From Dendrophyllia cribrosa (taxonomy: Eukaryota > Cnidaria > Anthozoa > Scleractinia > Dendrophylliidae): 64,000 nucleotides of DNA. Where the stretch lies: positions 26,140,438 to 26,204,437 of the forward strand of contig JAJLRJ010000003.1 in NCBI GenBank assembly GCA_024195265.1, in the 5' to 3' direction. This document shows, one piece after another, positions 11,660-23,381 of this stretch (position 1 is its first letter; every line of letters starts with the position of its first letter). A program made the translations under genes and the position numbers. The notes under the pieces were generated by a model. That model was not told the DNA's origin and made no database searches. It saw only the letters and a program-made list of their open reading frames with translations.

Positions 11660-12355
11660 TAATTTGCAGTGCAGTAAAATAACTGTTATGCTATCAATCT
11701 TTGCTTATAAGTGTTACATTAATGCATGCGACTTTTTTTGCGCGCTCTGCTCGCGCTCCTTGCAATTCCCCTAAAAAACGTTTTCTCAGTCCAGAATAAC
11801 TAGCATGACATTTTTTATTATACCAGTTGCGCATCGAAAATTGACATTTTTATCTCGTCGTGATTAGCTTACTCCATGGTCACGTCTGACGATTTCTCCT
11901 CTGTAAATTAATATTGTTCTCTCTGGAGATTTCTGAATTTCGGCAGTGTTTTCTACTTACTGTATGACTTTTTAACTTCAATGATTGATGCAGGGTTCTA
12001 CGCGTTTATGGGGTGATTTCAAAACGACAAATTGACTTGCACGCAAGCTGAAGCGATTGTGGACATTGAGAGCGAGATGTATACTGAATTGTTAATGGTT
12101 CTTTAATTGTTTTGGATTCGATTCGCCCATTTGTTTTACAACGAAACAATCCTTGAGATTTTGATGTGATAAATTTTATTTTTTTAACCGCCAACAACTT
12201 TGGAAGAATATCCAGAAAGGCTTCGAGCATTGATCAAAATAAGCATTACTTTCAACTTTATAGATTCTTTGAATCGCGAGATACGGGTCTCAGCTTATAC
12301 CAAGGATTTTTAGGTCAATCAAAAATTGATATCAACATAAATTTCCATCGAAAAA
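11660..12355. other. Nothing recognised
   Basis: No gene, tandem repeat or inverted repeat of note. Confidence 0.35.
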
Positions 12356-12359
12356 TGTG

Positions 12360-12900
12360 ATTTATTTTACCTTTAAGTCACTGGACTGCTTGGAAATTCG
12401 TTAAAACTCCGCTTCTTCGGTTCTGAAATCCGTAATAAAAACAAGGCATCTTCCCACATTGCTCCTGCATTGATAATATGAAGTTCCTCGAAGCAAGACT
12501 TTATCTCTGAAAGCTCTTCTTTTTCCACTAAAGCGGCTTCTGAGTATCCCTTAATTAGTATCCCTGTCTTGAGTAGCAAACCGCGAAAAATGCAGGGAAA
12601 TAACGACTTTACTGCTCCGCCTAACACTGCGAAAGATCCAACTTTTTTAAAACTTTAAAAAGTGTTTACCGAGCTGACGGCTGTGTAGCCGCGCGTGTGG
12701 CGTCATACGCGCATGTTTTGCGACGTCATACGCGCCCGCGAGCTAGCTAGTCCTGCGCGACGGCGGCGGAGGTCGGGCACACGCGCGCCCTCGAAACATT
12801 CCGCTAGGCATGACCATGAAAAATGAGGGCATAGGTTCTATGAGCATGGGGCTGCGCATCCGGGCCTATTCGGCCCGGCGAGTGCTCCGCTCTTAAGCGC
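12360..12900 (-). repeat. Dispersed 550-bp repeat with exon-like block, copy A
   Basis: Read on the minus strand, this copy matches 35925-36515 on the plus strand. Both begin GGAGCACTCGCCGGGCC and share 'tcatagaacctatgcc' and a GC-rich stretch. Both then carry an open block around 'actcaagacagggatac' followed by AAAGGTAAA, which looks like a splice donor. The shared open block suggests an exonised or once-coding repeat. Its function is unknown. Confidence 0.55.
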
Positions 12901-12902
12901 AA

Positions 12903-13288
12903 ACATGGAAATATATACGGTAAAAAGTGTGAAGTACAAAAATACCGATAGAAACAATAAAAATACTTCGGGGGAATAAAATGCTAATACAAAGTTTTCA
13001 AAAGAATTGAATATTGCCTAGGTACTTGTTTCGAGTTATTGTCTGCTTCGCTTGTAATTGCGGAAGGCCAAGATTCCAGTGCTTTCGTGGCTAGATTTCA
13101 GAATACCCCGCCACTTATTTGCATCTCATTGAATAAGAATGGATTCTTTTGTTTTCATATGGCTAGTTCTAACAAACATTTAGGGATATGTAAATAAGTG
13201 GCAGGATATTCTGAAATTGCTCCGCTTTCGTTATGAGAAAGTTTCCCTTGTCACTTACACTTTTTACCGTATATATTTCCATGTTCAC
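12903..13288. mobile_element. MITE with nested MITE
   Basis: The outer inverted ends are 'aacatggaaatatatacgg' at 12903 and its complement ending at 13288, followed by a shared TAAAAAGTGT block. Inside, 13083-13220 is a second inverted pair built on 'tttcagaata' and 'cacttatttgcat'. One element appears to have inserted into another. Both are non-coding. Confidence 0.55.
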
Positions 13289-13289
13289 G

Positions 13290-14429
13290 CTTTTTATTCA
13301 TTATTCGTCTAAGATTGCAGACTGGCAATCGAAACCTCGTATATTTAAATCTTTTTAACCAGAGACCGTTCTTTAAATTTGTAAATATGTCTTATCCTGG
13401 TTACTCGTCCATTTTTAAAGCATAAATATGCATTGCTTTATTCGATGACATCTTGTCTGAAAGTCTATTTTGCCAGGTTAACGGCAGCTACGTTAATCGG
13501 ATAACAAAGAAGCAAAGCACTTAAATCGCTTTGTTTGTAACTTTTGTTTTCCTACGTCGTTCAGTTCCCAGGTGAAATCGTTTAAATATCGCGCCGCGGA
13601 AATAATTGTTTATGCAAATATGTGTTTATCTTTATTCATGAATACACATAGTGTGTGAAGAAAAACGTAATCACACCTCCCTAAAAAAGTCACACCTTTG
13701 CACTTAAGTTTGCTTTTATGTGCACACACTCTAGAAAACTGAAATGAAAATCTAAGACTGAAGCAGTTTTATAAGACTATTTCAGAAAGAGTTTTTTGTG
13801 AGCTCAAAGTTGCGCGCGCTCGTGTTGTCAAGCCGAAGATTTAACGATCATCCACGAACGTTTCGGCGTGTTTTCGGCAGTGTCACTTGATACAAAAGGC
13901 CTATTGTTTAATTCTTAATGTGTGAATGCGAACCGGTATAATAGACCATTTCTTGACACGGAGGTAAAAGTAATCTCCTGAAAAATGTTCTACCGAAGAT
14001 GACTGGTATGGTAGATAAAACGACTTTGACAAAAATCACTGTGATCTTTTTATAAATATGACGGCGACGATTCAAAATTGTGGGTGCTTCTTGGTGTTGT
14101 GGAAACTATTGTTGGTTAGCTTTTGTGTTGTGGTGTGGGTATTGTTTACTTTCTTTTGAATCTTTTGTTTCACGTCATTTGGTGATCGCAACACCAAGAA
14201 ACTGCCAAAATTGTTTTCATGAAAAAAAAAAAAATTGTCGATAATTTCATTGTCTGAACATTGAATCCCGCCTTCCCCCTGAGACTAATATCAAATCCCT
14301 CTCTGGGCTTTTCAGATTGAAGGTATGGGTTTTTGCACTCGTGTGATAGGCTGATATACTTTGAATTATTAATGGTTTTGAAATAAAATGAAAACCGTTA
14401 CTTGTGTTCTTCATTCCATTTGAAGACGA
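13290..14429. other. Nothing recognised
   Basis: AT-rich DNA with a short A-run at 14222-14233. No supported gene. Confidence 0.35.
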
Positions 14430-14700
14430 GAATCGAAGCAGAATTAAAGGTAAGTTCTCTGTGTAAAAGAGCCATATATTTTGAAAAACGTTTTCAAATA
14501 ATCTAAGTCCAATCCAAAGTCTAGAGCTTTGTTGAATAGCTACAAACATACATGGACTAATCTGTGAAGAATATATTCGCCATTGGAAGTTGGACTATTT
14601 CGTACAGGCCATGAGAACAGTGGGCCATCGAATTATTATTAAAGCAAGACCCATAATGTCTACCTCCCCACTCATTTAAATCTTAAGCAGTTTTGAGCAA
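14430..14700. repeat. Dispersed repeat, copy 2
   Basis: Second copy of the repeat at 1-290, in the same orientation and clearly diverged. Confidence 0.5.
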
Positions 14701-15399
14701 TGAAAAATATTAACTGAGACTAACAAAATGTTCCTGGCCGCGAAAAATAACAATATAAATGCGCAAAGACGCGCAAAGGTAATTGATTAATAAGACATAA
14801 TGTCACTTCATTCGGGATTTCTGTGAATGGAAAGAAGTACTGATTTTTCCATTTGTTGTGGGTTTTCGCAAGTAAGAATTTATCCTTAAGAAAGGACTAG
14901 ATGTTAACGGTTCTTTATGGAAAAGGTAAACAAAAACTCAAAATTCGTTACTTCACGCTGGTGTAATTGTAGTGTCTTGAATAGCAAAAGGAGCTCGCTA
15001 TATATATACACATGCCGATTTCTCGGCTTACTCTGTCAACGCAAACCATACAATAAAGGAAAGTTTTATTTGGTCATCAATTCAGCAGGAACAAATGTTC
15101 TCAAAATAACTAGCGGATGTTTTTCCTGCTTCACATTTCTACAAGACGATTCGCTAATCTCTTGCGATAAAACCATCTAGACGAAATACGTTCTGGATTC
15201 CAAACCCAAACTTAATTCCAAATCCAGACATCTTTTTTAAAAACCATTTTTATATTTGTTCGCTGAAACATTGTGTTCTAAGATTTCAATTTGAAATTTG
15301 ATAATTTCTTCACGGAACTATTTAAGACACTTTGACATCGTAAACCGAGTACGTCAAAGATTCAAACGTTTTATTTTAACATGCTCCAAAAACACGCTT
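14701..15399. other. Nothing recognised
   Basis: One 87-codon open frame at 14917-15180 shows no motif. No repeat was identified. Confidence 0.35.
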
Positions 15400-15620
15400 C
15401 AATAAGAATAGTTACTTGTAGGAATATCACTGTTTGAAAAATGAGTTGAAAAACATTCCTCAAGCGTCCCCACGGAAATTAAGGAAGTGCGCTTTTGTGC
15501 AAAGAGGGAATTAGCATACAAGAAAAACAGGCAGACTGATTGGAATTCCACAAATGTGCCACATGCACCAACTGCTTCGACTGGTGGGCATGGCATCTTG
15601 TCTGCCCTCGAAAATTGTTA
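15400..15620 (-). repeat. Dispersed repeat with short open frame, copy A
   Basis: The minus strand here matches 33945-34090 on the plus strand. Both read through 'tgtggcaca', 'aatcagtct', 'tgctaat', 'cctctttgcacaaaa' and 'tccgt.gggac'. The translations share a Tyr-Ala-Asn and 'LISVGT' pattern, so the block may be an old exon of a repeated gene or element. Confidence 0.5.
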
Positions 15621-16835
15621 TTTCATAGTTATGAGGTGAAGATATTCTCTTGGAAAATGCTATAGCGAAGTTGATAGGTACGGTGGAAAAAGCGACAACG
15701 GGCAGCGAGTTGGTCGGAAAGCCTAAAAAAGAGTGAACAAATGTGTATCTCCCAGTAGACAAATTTGTCGGTTTTAATTATCCGATTTCGATTTTGAAAC
15801 AATCACGTGTCACAAACTTTGCGCAGAAAAGCAATCTACTCCGCATTTAGGCTACTTTGAATAAAACATGAAAATTGTTCTTTTCCCTATCAAAGCACCT
15901 TGAACATAAAGGTGTGTGGATTGGGCAAAACACGAATCTCCGTGCTTCTCGAAATATAGGCGAAGGCTTGTTTTCGCCGTAAACAGGACAAGATATTGCT
16001 TATTTTGAGGGAAATAATATATTTGTATAGTGCTTGAAAACAGTTTGTCAGTACTTCACTCCAGGGCTTCGCTGCGTTAGCTTTTAAAATATAAGTTATG
16101 ATGTCAAGATAATTGTACTACTAAACCGATTGCGTGAGGGTAAGACGGTTCGATATCTTTTTTTTTTTGAAAATTGAATGACTTCAAACGCCAAAAACAA
16201 AACAAAAAATACGAAACTCTCTATAAGTAAATTATCCTTCACTCAAACATTCATGATATATCAAGGAATACAATTGAAGAAAAGTTCCATATCGAAGTTT
16301 ACATTTAGCGCCGTCACAGTGGAAATGGGGTCGTAAAAAGATTTAATGACAACTCGCCACAGATTATTAAAGCCGACTGTTTTGGGTCGCAATTTTATAA
16401 ATAAAGAACTTCAGTTTAGAATTTCGATAAAGGTTTCCTTTATCAAATTTCCGTTTTAAAAAAGAAGAGAAAGGTAACAAAAATAATAGGAAATAAACGT
16501 CTTTACGTGGATTCGAACGCGCTTGGTGAGAAACATTAAATATTTAAATAGTTTCAATATTTCTTGTTATGTTGAAAGATCCATATGAAATCCTTAGCTA
16601 TAGATCGGTTTTAATTTCCATCAAAGGGCTCCAAACGCGAAGCATCAGTTTATCATGTTGATAATGTAATGTCTTTTTCTGTGGACCAGTATTCCTAATA
16701 TATATTTCTTTGCATTTGGGGAAAAATGCCTAACTGGCAGAATTACCGATAAACGTTGACAGCCCATGGTAGGAGGGATAATGGGAAGGATACTATATCT
16801 CTTTCAACGCTTGGCGAGCTAATTCAATAAAGGTT
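15621..16835. other. Nothing recognised
   Basis: AT-rich, no supported gene. A MITE fragment related to the one at 35355 begins at its right edge. Confidence 0.35.
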
Positions 16836-16837
16836 GC

Positions 16838-16945
16838 TTTGGCAGTTGGTCATTGGGCATTGGCGTTTGGGCATATGCGTACGGAACACAAGGTTTGAGT
16901 GACCGCCAAACAATAGCTGCCCAAAGCAACTTTTATCGAATTAGG
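16838..16945. repeat. Fragment of the GTTGGTAATTGGGC MITE family
   Basis: The words 'gttggtcattgggcattggcg', 'gtgaccgccaaacaatagc' and 'acggaacacaa' recur, rearranged, in the complete MITE at 35355-35509. This is a partial copy. Confidence 0.5.
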
Positions 16946-17272
16946 TATATTTACGAGATAAAAAAATGGAACACATTGTGTTTTACATGCCGATTTTCGC
17001 AGTTCAATCAAAACAAGTCGCCAAACTTTACTTTAAGATGAAGAAAAAAACACAACATTTACTTTCTTTTATCCCGAGTTCTGTATTGTGTAAAATTTGT
17101 TAACTAGTTCGTTTCAACATCTCCACCTAAGAGATTGCACGTGGTCCCTTTTACAAAATATGGATTTTTCTGCACATAACAAGTAAGATATATTGTGAAC
17201 ATTTTATCAGAAGACGTCTGTTTTTTTTTTTTTTTTGCACAATTTATTTTAGGAGTCCTTGATTTGCCAAAG

Positions 17273-20200
17273 ATGTTTTCAACGACAGTCTCCGTTATTG
17301 TTGCTGTTTGTTTCATTTCATTTGTGAGCGGGCTTGTCTTAGAACGCGAAGTTGCTAATAATGCAGCATTTAAGTGTGCTGGATCTGAAGTGAGTGCAAT
17401 CGTTTCTGATACCAAAAACGGGGTTGAGCTTATGAAAATTGCCTGCAAAGATTTGAAGGTAAGGTTTAATCTCAAATAATTTATGTGGGGTACGCTCTTT
17501 TTAGACAAAATGAAACAATTAAGAAGGGTGTGGGGGGAGGGAGGGGGGAGGGGTGCATTTTTGTGCAGCTGAAAATGAGACATCTTTGACATACTTATAC
17601 TTTGTTCAACACTTCAATAGGGAGTTAACTGCGCGGGAACTCGATCAATGTTTGCAGGCTATGCAATTAAAAATTCATACCTTCCACAAAAGTCATTTTC
17701 AAATGGTACTTTCCAGTTCCAAAATTGGTTTCTAGCAGCAATTTAACACAACGCCTTATCCATGTATGATTTCGATTCATATCATTTCTACAGCTTAATA
17801 TTGAGCGAATACAAAAGGGGGAGTCCTGAAATATACCAACTGGCAACTTATAATACGGCAATGAAACTTTAGAAGACTTATTCAAAAGTCCCATATACTT
17901 TTAAATTTTATTTTTCACCCTTAAAATGGTTCAATGGTTAATTACATGTTAAACTTCAGATCAAAGGATTTGAAAACATTGCATTGACTAGTTTTTTAAA
18001 TAAACGCTTCCCTAACAAGTGCTACCTCTGTGAATAAAACGAACATATTGCTTTTGATCACATCAACTTAAAGCTAGTGAAGCAAATGAGTCTTACAAAC
18101 TGGAAAGTTTAAAAAACATCATACGAGAGCGTTTTTGAATAATATTGTGTTGAAAATATCCATAAAAATTGAAAGATTCACATCACTTCTTTTAATTCGT
18201 CGATTCCAGCGTTTACCTGACAAATTGTCATAATATTTTCACCATATATTAGTCATCTGCGATAACACTATCAATTAAATCGACTTTTCTGGAAGGTTCA
18301 TTTCATCAGCTCATGCAGTAACCTATCACCTGTTTAATTTTTATGTTCCAAAAGAGAATGATCCACCTTAATTGAAACTTTACGAGCGTGGAGAACATAA
18401 ACTTGTTATAAATAAACCTTTGCTATTTCCAGGCAGCTTTTCAAGGTGTCAATTGTATACACATTTTCATTTTATGTCGACTGTTTTGTACAAGTTTAAG
18501 AATCCTAGACCAGCCACTTATTTTCAATTCTTTGAAAGACGTTGAACTCAGGTCCATGGTGAAACAACTCCAGTTCAGTTCAGGGGTTGAGCCAGAGACC
18601 TCTGGTACCATAACCACTCTAACAACCTTCTTTTCTGTCTCACTAATCTTTTCTTTACTCGTCTACAGGAATTCGTCCAGTGCATTATGACCACAGACCC
18701 TGCTGCCTACTCATCACCGGTCCCCAATATGCTCCACTTCGTGCTCGCTTATCAATGGCAGCTCATGGTCATTACAAAGAGAGCAGGATTTTGCAAAGAC
18801 ATGCAGACCGATGAACTGAAGAAAATCACAATGGCTACAGGTATAGTTTCAGGTTTTTCCTTGTCGTCTGGAAAATTCACGATCCTTTTTTTTCGCTGTG
18901 ATCAGTGAAATGTTACTGTATCGCTGTAATCGCTCTCTAACTCAACTGTAAAACTTTGATGGTAATTCCCCAGTGTACTACTTAATCCAGCTGTCTCGTT
19001 TCACAAAATAGATATTTATTCCAGGATAAGATCTGTTATTTACCGTAAAAAAACGCCGCTAATAACAAAACATAAAGAACAATTAAAATTTCCCTTATGT
19101 TGTTTCGTATTCACGGGATACATGGCTCTTAGAGCTTTGATTGTAGATCACAGAAGGTGTCTTTTCTTGAAATTTCTTTAACTGAGTCTGAATTTCGATT
19201 TGCGAGCCTGTAGTTCCAATGTAATATTTATTTCGTATTTATATATTTTTTGAACAATTGCTTGTAAAAATAAAATCTAAAATTAGTATCCGAGATGTTA
19301 TTTTGATGTCCATGGTTGTGATTTATTCTAGGCATAATGGAAAAAGAGAACTTGCCGAATGTTGGTAAGTAATTACTTTTTTAATAGCATATTAATAAGA
19401 AACCTTCGAAGGATATCCCCAGAACTGAACAATAAAAAGCAATTTATCTATCTTTATTCTATATTATAAAGAGTAAATAGAATTCTATATTATATAGAAA
19501 TAGAAACAAACAAATAAACAAATAACAATATGTAATTGATATAATCCTGATATTCTAATGGTCATTCGTTTCTTCCGTTACGTAAACCCATTTTCTTGTA
19601 AATTGATCATATACCAACCTTGCCTAAAAAAAAACCTTCAGATCGTATAAATATTAAGCAAACCAAGGTAAAAAGACAATTTATAAATTTACTATACTAG
19701 AAACTTAAATACGCATATCTTATATCCTTGAAGTATAGAAATTTAACCCAAATTGGTCAGAAAAGAAAACCTCATCTTCTTAGATAATTCGCTTTACCAG
19801 AAACTTTAGGGATACTAAGTACTAGCTGTTTTGAGATTTCTGGGATCGTTTGGGTAACCAATACGAGCCATGAATAGTTAAAACGTTGTTTAAGGAAACC
19901 ACTGTAAGGAATGCTGAGTACCCAAACGATCCAAGAAACCCAAGTGCCGAAAGCCTGTGTACACTGCATTAAATTTATTATTTAATTTTTGAAAACAACA
20001 CACCGAAAGTGGTAAGCATGGTTGTCATGTTGCCACTGGTAGAATATGGTAAAAAAATATAATAACGGCAATCAAATAAAGCAAGATAGCAAGACCAATT
20101 TTTAGATATGCAGTCCGTGCTGTACAATCTAAGCCAGTTCCAGTTCTCTGTAGGGCATAAAAAAGTAATATAAGAATAATATTGAATTATTTTTCTGTCG

Positions 20201-20464
20201 ACAGAGAAGGACAGCTACAAAAAGTGTGTTGGAGATGCCGTGCTCAAATGCATAAGACGAGGTGTATCTCTGGTTACGGCAGGGTTTGACAACGACCTTC
20301 TGACTTCAATGGTAGATTACATTGGCTGTATTGAAGAAGCGGGTTACAACTGTGACGCAACTATGCTGGATCATTTTATTGCCATTCTGAAAGCGTTCCA
20401 GAAACACCTGACGCAAAACAATGGAAAATTCGGAAAGCTGGCTCAAAACATAGATCTCAGTTAG
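17273..20464 (+). CDS. Secreted cysteine-containing protein, four exons
   Basis: The exons are 17273-17458, 18669-18840, 19332-19364 and 20205-20464. Every junction has GT..AG borders: AAG|GTAAGG, CTACAG|GAATTC, ACAG|GTATAG, TTCTAG|GCATA, GTTG|GTAAGT and GACAG|AGAAGG. The phases are 0, 1 and 1, and total coding length is 651 bp, divisible by three, giving 216 residues. The first ~20 residues (FSTTVSVIVAVCFISFVSG) are a typical signal peptide. The mature part has cysteines spread through exons 1, 2 and 4 (ACKD, QCIM, FCKD, KKCV, KCIR, GCIEE, YNCD), compatible with disulphide-bonded helices. An AATAAA lies ~110 bp past the stop. No known family was recognised. It is probably a host gene for a secreted protein. 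Confidence 0.7.
19830..19945. repeat. Short inverted repeat in intron 3
   Basis: 'ggatcgtttgggtaacc' and 'gtacccaaacgatcc' face each other about 75 bp apart within the third intron. It may be a small MITE. Confidence 0.35.
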
Positions 20465-21559
20465 TGAAGCACTATGATAATCGTGTGTCTTTACATAAAT
20501 CTTATATTGGTTAAAATAGTGGTGATCGCTTTCCTTAAACTTGTGTTAAGTAAACGTAAGGAAAAGTTAAACTAAAAATAAAGTGACTCTTGAATTACAC
20601 TTGTATTAAAGATTAAAGGGACACTGTCCCGTCTGGTATATTGCCATTTCAGGATTGTGGTCGGTAGCTTGCTTATAGCTTGTTTCATTATCTTGAAATT
20701 CGAAGAAAAAGTCGCCAAAAGTGATGAAAGCACTTTCATTTATTTTCAAATTGCGTTTTTTATTACGAAACGCATTCGTAACAAAGCATTACATCACCAA
20801 GTTTACAGCTGATGGAAGAAGTGTGCGAGTGAGTGATTGAATTAGCCACCGTTACCGATAACTCGTTCATTTCGCTTGCGCGTATTCACAGGTTAACAAA
20901 AACGGCTCAAAAGTTGTCCGAAGGTCATTTGAACGTTTCCGAAGAAAACGGCGAAGATTTTCAAGGAGAAATGCGAAAATGTTTGGACTATACACCAAAG
21001 ACGGAATACGATGGTGACTGGCGAAACACGACTTATAGGCTCGTGATAATGGTAATCGTGACCACATGTTTTGATCTAACGAGTATACCCCCTTTTGCAA
21101 GAGATAAGGCGAGGATCTTTGTAAATTTCTTTTAGCAGTGGTTGACTTTGAATTTAATGCCATTTGCTTACGAGGAAAAGATTAGGCAAAGCCGGGTGTT
21201 ACGTTGTACGAAAAGCCATTATTTTTTCCGCGCTTTACCTCTGTTGTAGGACTGACTTCCTTTCATTAAATTTGACTTTAGATGTAATTCTTTCAACGGT
21301 ATTGTGAGTATAGCCTCTGGCTGTGAGGCGTGATATGAATTTGTTGATACTCTCCCTAATTTTGATCGACATTCCACAATAAGAATATGTCGTCAATTTA
21401 TCTTTTTCACTCGAGTGGTTTTGTATTGCCAAGTCCAGTTATTTCAGTTTCAAGCGCTGTGGTAAACATGATTGCAAAGTCAACAGCTATCTCTGCCCAT
21501 CGCGGTTCCGTTAGATTGGAGAATATGGGAAAAAAGTGTTAACAGGCCAAACACGACTC
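20465..21559. other. Nothing recognised
   Basis: Contains the AATAAA of the secreted-protein gene at about 20576. Paired open frames near 20.83-21.16 kb have no motif. Confidence 0.35.
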
Positions 21560-21844
21560 GTAAGCCCCATTTACACGACATTCATTTTGGGTCGGGCACT
21601 CCTAAATTTTGGCCCGCGGGCCGATAATTTAGGGCACGGCCCGCTTGATTTTTGCTGTGTAAATGCAAAATGTTTGGGCACGCGTGCCCAAACATTTAGG
21701 CGAGCCGAGACCACCTCAGGAGGTAGTCTCGGCCCGCCTAAAAAGAGGCCCGCGTGCCAAAACGAATGCATTCTCGTTCCCGGCGCCAAAATTTCAATAA
21801 CACAGGCGCAAACGTTTATTGTTCGCGGAAAGAAAGATGGCCTC

Positions 21845-22125
21845 GAGAGGGAAAAGTACACACAAAGGTAACTGATCGATACTCCAAATAAGTTAGCAAT
21901 GGTTCTATATTCTGCTGTCGAGGCTAGGTAATACAAGGCTATTGACAATGGACGATTTGGAGTAACAGCCTTTCGCATTGGTGTGTCCTGACGAGATATG
22001 TCAACACAAATCTCGTGGACAATATATTCAAATGTCCCACGGGTTACTCTGAAGTTTGAGTACCACAGTTCATCCGGAAAACGTGATTCGACCATGTCGA
22101 ACCAGGCAAAAGAATGCGGGTGCAT
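21845..22125 (-). pseudogene. PIF/Harbinger transposase, N-terminal fragment
   Basis: The minus strand encodes FPDELWYSNFRVTR, then GTFEYIVHEI, a Pro-Asn-Arg-Pro-Leu turn, LYYLASTAEYRTIANLFGVS and YLCVY. This is the usual HARBI1-type order: FRxxRxTF, then a Leu-Ala-rich helix, then the FGVS helix-turn-helix. The frame then runs into the element's left terminal repeat, so the DDE catalytic domain is absent. It cannot be an active transposase. Confidence 0.65.
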
Positions 22126-22181
22126 TCACACATCTCAACTGCGGAGGGTTTAAACAGCTCAAAACAGCTTACATCAGGTCG

Positions 22182-22705
22182 TACTGTCGCCGCTTCAATG
22201 CCTTATTGAAGAGTGGTACAAGCGATGACCTTGCTTCGTTCCTCAGTTCCGTTTTCGCTTTTTAAAGGCATAAAGCGATAAAATTGCTTTTCGCACTCGA
22301 GTATCCGCCATTTTGAACAACCCGCGTCCGCGAACCCGAATGGAAACTATAATGAGGAAAAACAGCGAAGAAAAAAATATATACAACTAGAGAACTTGAG
22401 GTTTCCCGATATTTCGGACAGCCAAGCTGTCCTTCTTCAGGGGATATAAGAAGGACAGCTTGACTGTCCGAAATATCGAGAAACCTCATTCTCTAGTTGT
22501 ATATTTTTTCTTCGCTGTTTTTCCTCCTTATAGTTTTTATTCGGGTTCGCGGACGCGGGTTGTTCAAAATGGCGGATACTCGAGTGCGAAAAGCAATTTT
22601 ATCGCTTTATGCCTTTAAAAAGCGAAAACGGCCAACAGAACTGAGGAACGAAGCAAGGTCATCGCTTGTACCACTCTTCAATAAGGCATTGAAGCGGCGA
22701 CAGTA
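22182..22705. repeat. Near-perfect 524-bp palindrome
   Basis: Arms of about 255 bp meet at about 22441 with almost no spacer. Each arm carries ATGGCGGATACTCGAGTGCG and the same downstream 'gcctttaaaaagcgaaaacgg', so the start of a small basic reading frame is mirrored. The arms differ mainly at the centre and by a short gap. Confidence 0.7.
22408..22440 (-). ncRNA. Hammerhead ribozyme-like core
   Basis: On the minus strand CTGAAGA is followed by a strong helix AGGACAGC/GCTGTCC and then GAAATATC. CUGANGA, helix II and GAAA are the conserved core of hammerhead ribozymes. A two-base stem III is typical of those in Penelope-like elements. The mirrored arm to the right lacks the CTGA. Confidence 0.4.
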
Positions 22706-23010
22706 AAGAAAAGTAAAGAAAAGAATGACAGCGGCGACTCTAAAGAATGCCACAGTTTATGTTCACCTATTTGTTTTAATATCTTAGATCATGCTTCCAC
22801 CAATTTTCAGCTTAAGATAAAGGAAGCTTTACATATCAAATGGGAACAACCTTTATTCTTTGAACCAACAGTTGCATCATGTTAATTTAAAACTTTCTTT
22901 TTAATCACGTATTGTCACACATTCTTTCATTTATTTGTCAAAGGTGTTTTCTCTCATTAGCATTTTCATTTACTTAGTATAAATTCAACTTTGTAACTTA
23001 AAATTTCAAA

Positions 23011-23042
23011 CTGAAGATGACAAAGGATTGTCGAAACATGTC
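23011..23042 (+). ncRNA. Hammerhead ribozyme-like core
   Basis: The order is CTGAAGA, then TGACA-AAGGAT-TGTC as helix II, then GAAAC and ATGTC. This is the hammerhead core with a minimal stem III and a GUC cleavage triplet, the arrangement reported for Penelope-like retroelement repeats. No Penelope coding sequence lies beside it. Confidence 0.45.
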
Positions 23043-23381
23043 TTAAAGTCAAGTCAGTTGTCGTTGCTTTAAAAATTATTATTCCAAGTACTTAAAAACA
23101 GCAAGATTTGGTTTGTGGTCGTTTTAATATAAGTTTCAACCCAAATGGCCCCGGGGACAAGCGAAGAACTATGTGAGCCGCTGTTAATGAGACCGGTCAG
23201 GCTCGCAAATCTAAGAGTGCCGTTTTCATTTTCGGGGTGCCGTTCAGAAATGAACATTGAAAAAAATCGAACATATTTTGACATGTAAATGAAGCGGGCC
23301 GTGCCCAAAATTATCGGCCCGCGTGCCAAAATTTAGGAGTGCCGGACCCAAAATGAATGTTGTGTAAATGGGGCTTACCGC

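Larger units (their letters stand above)
21560..23378. mobile_element. Internally rearranged PIF/Harbinger element
   Basis: Inverted ends of about 90 bp share GTAAGCCCCATTTACA, 'cattcattttgggtc', 'cactcctaaatttt' and a GGGCCG..GGGCACGGCCCG block (21560-21650 and 23284-23378). Between them lie the N-terminal part of a Harbinger transposase, a ~520-bp palindrome and a hammerhead-like site. A clean target duplication was not found. The element looks internally deleted and later invaded. Confidence 0.6.
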
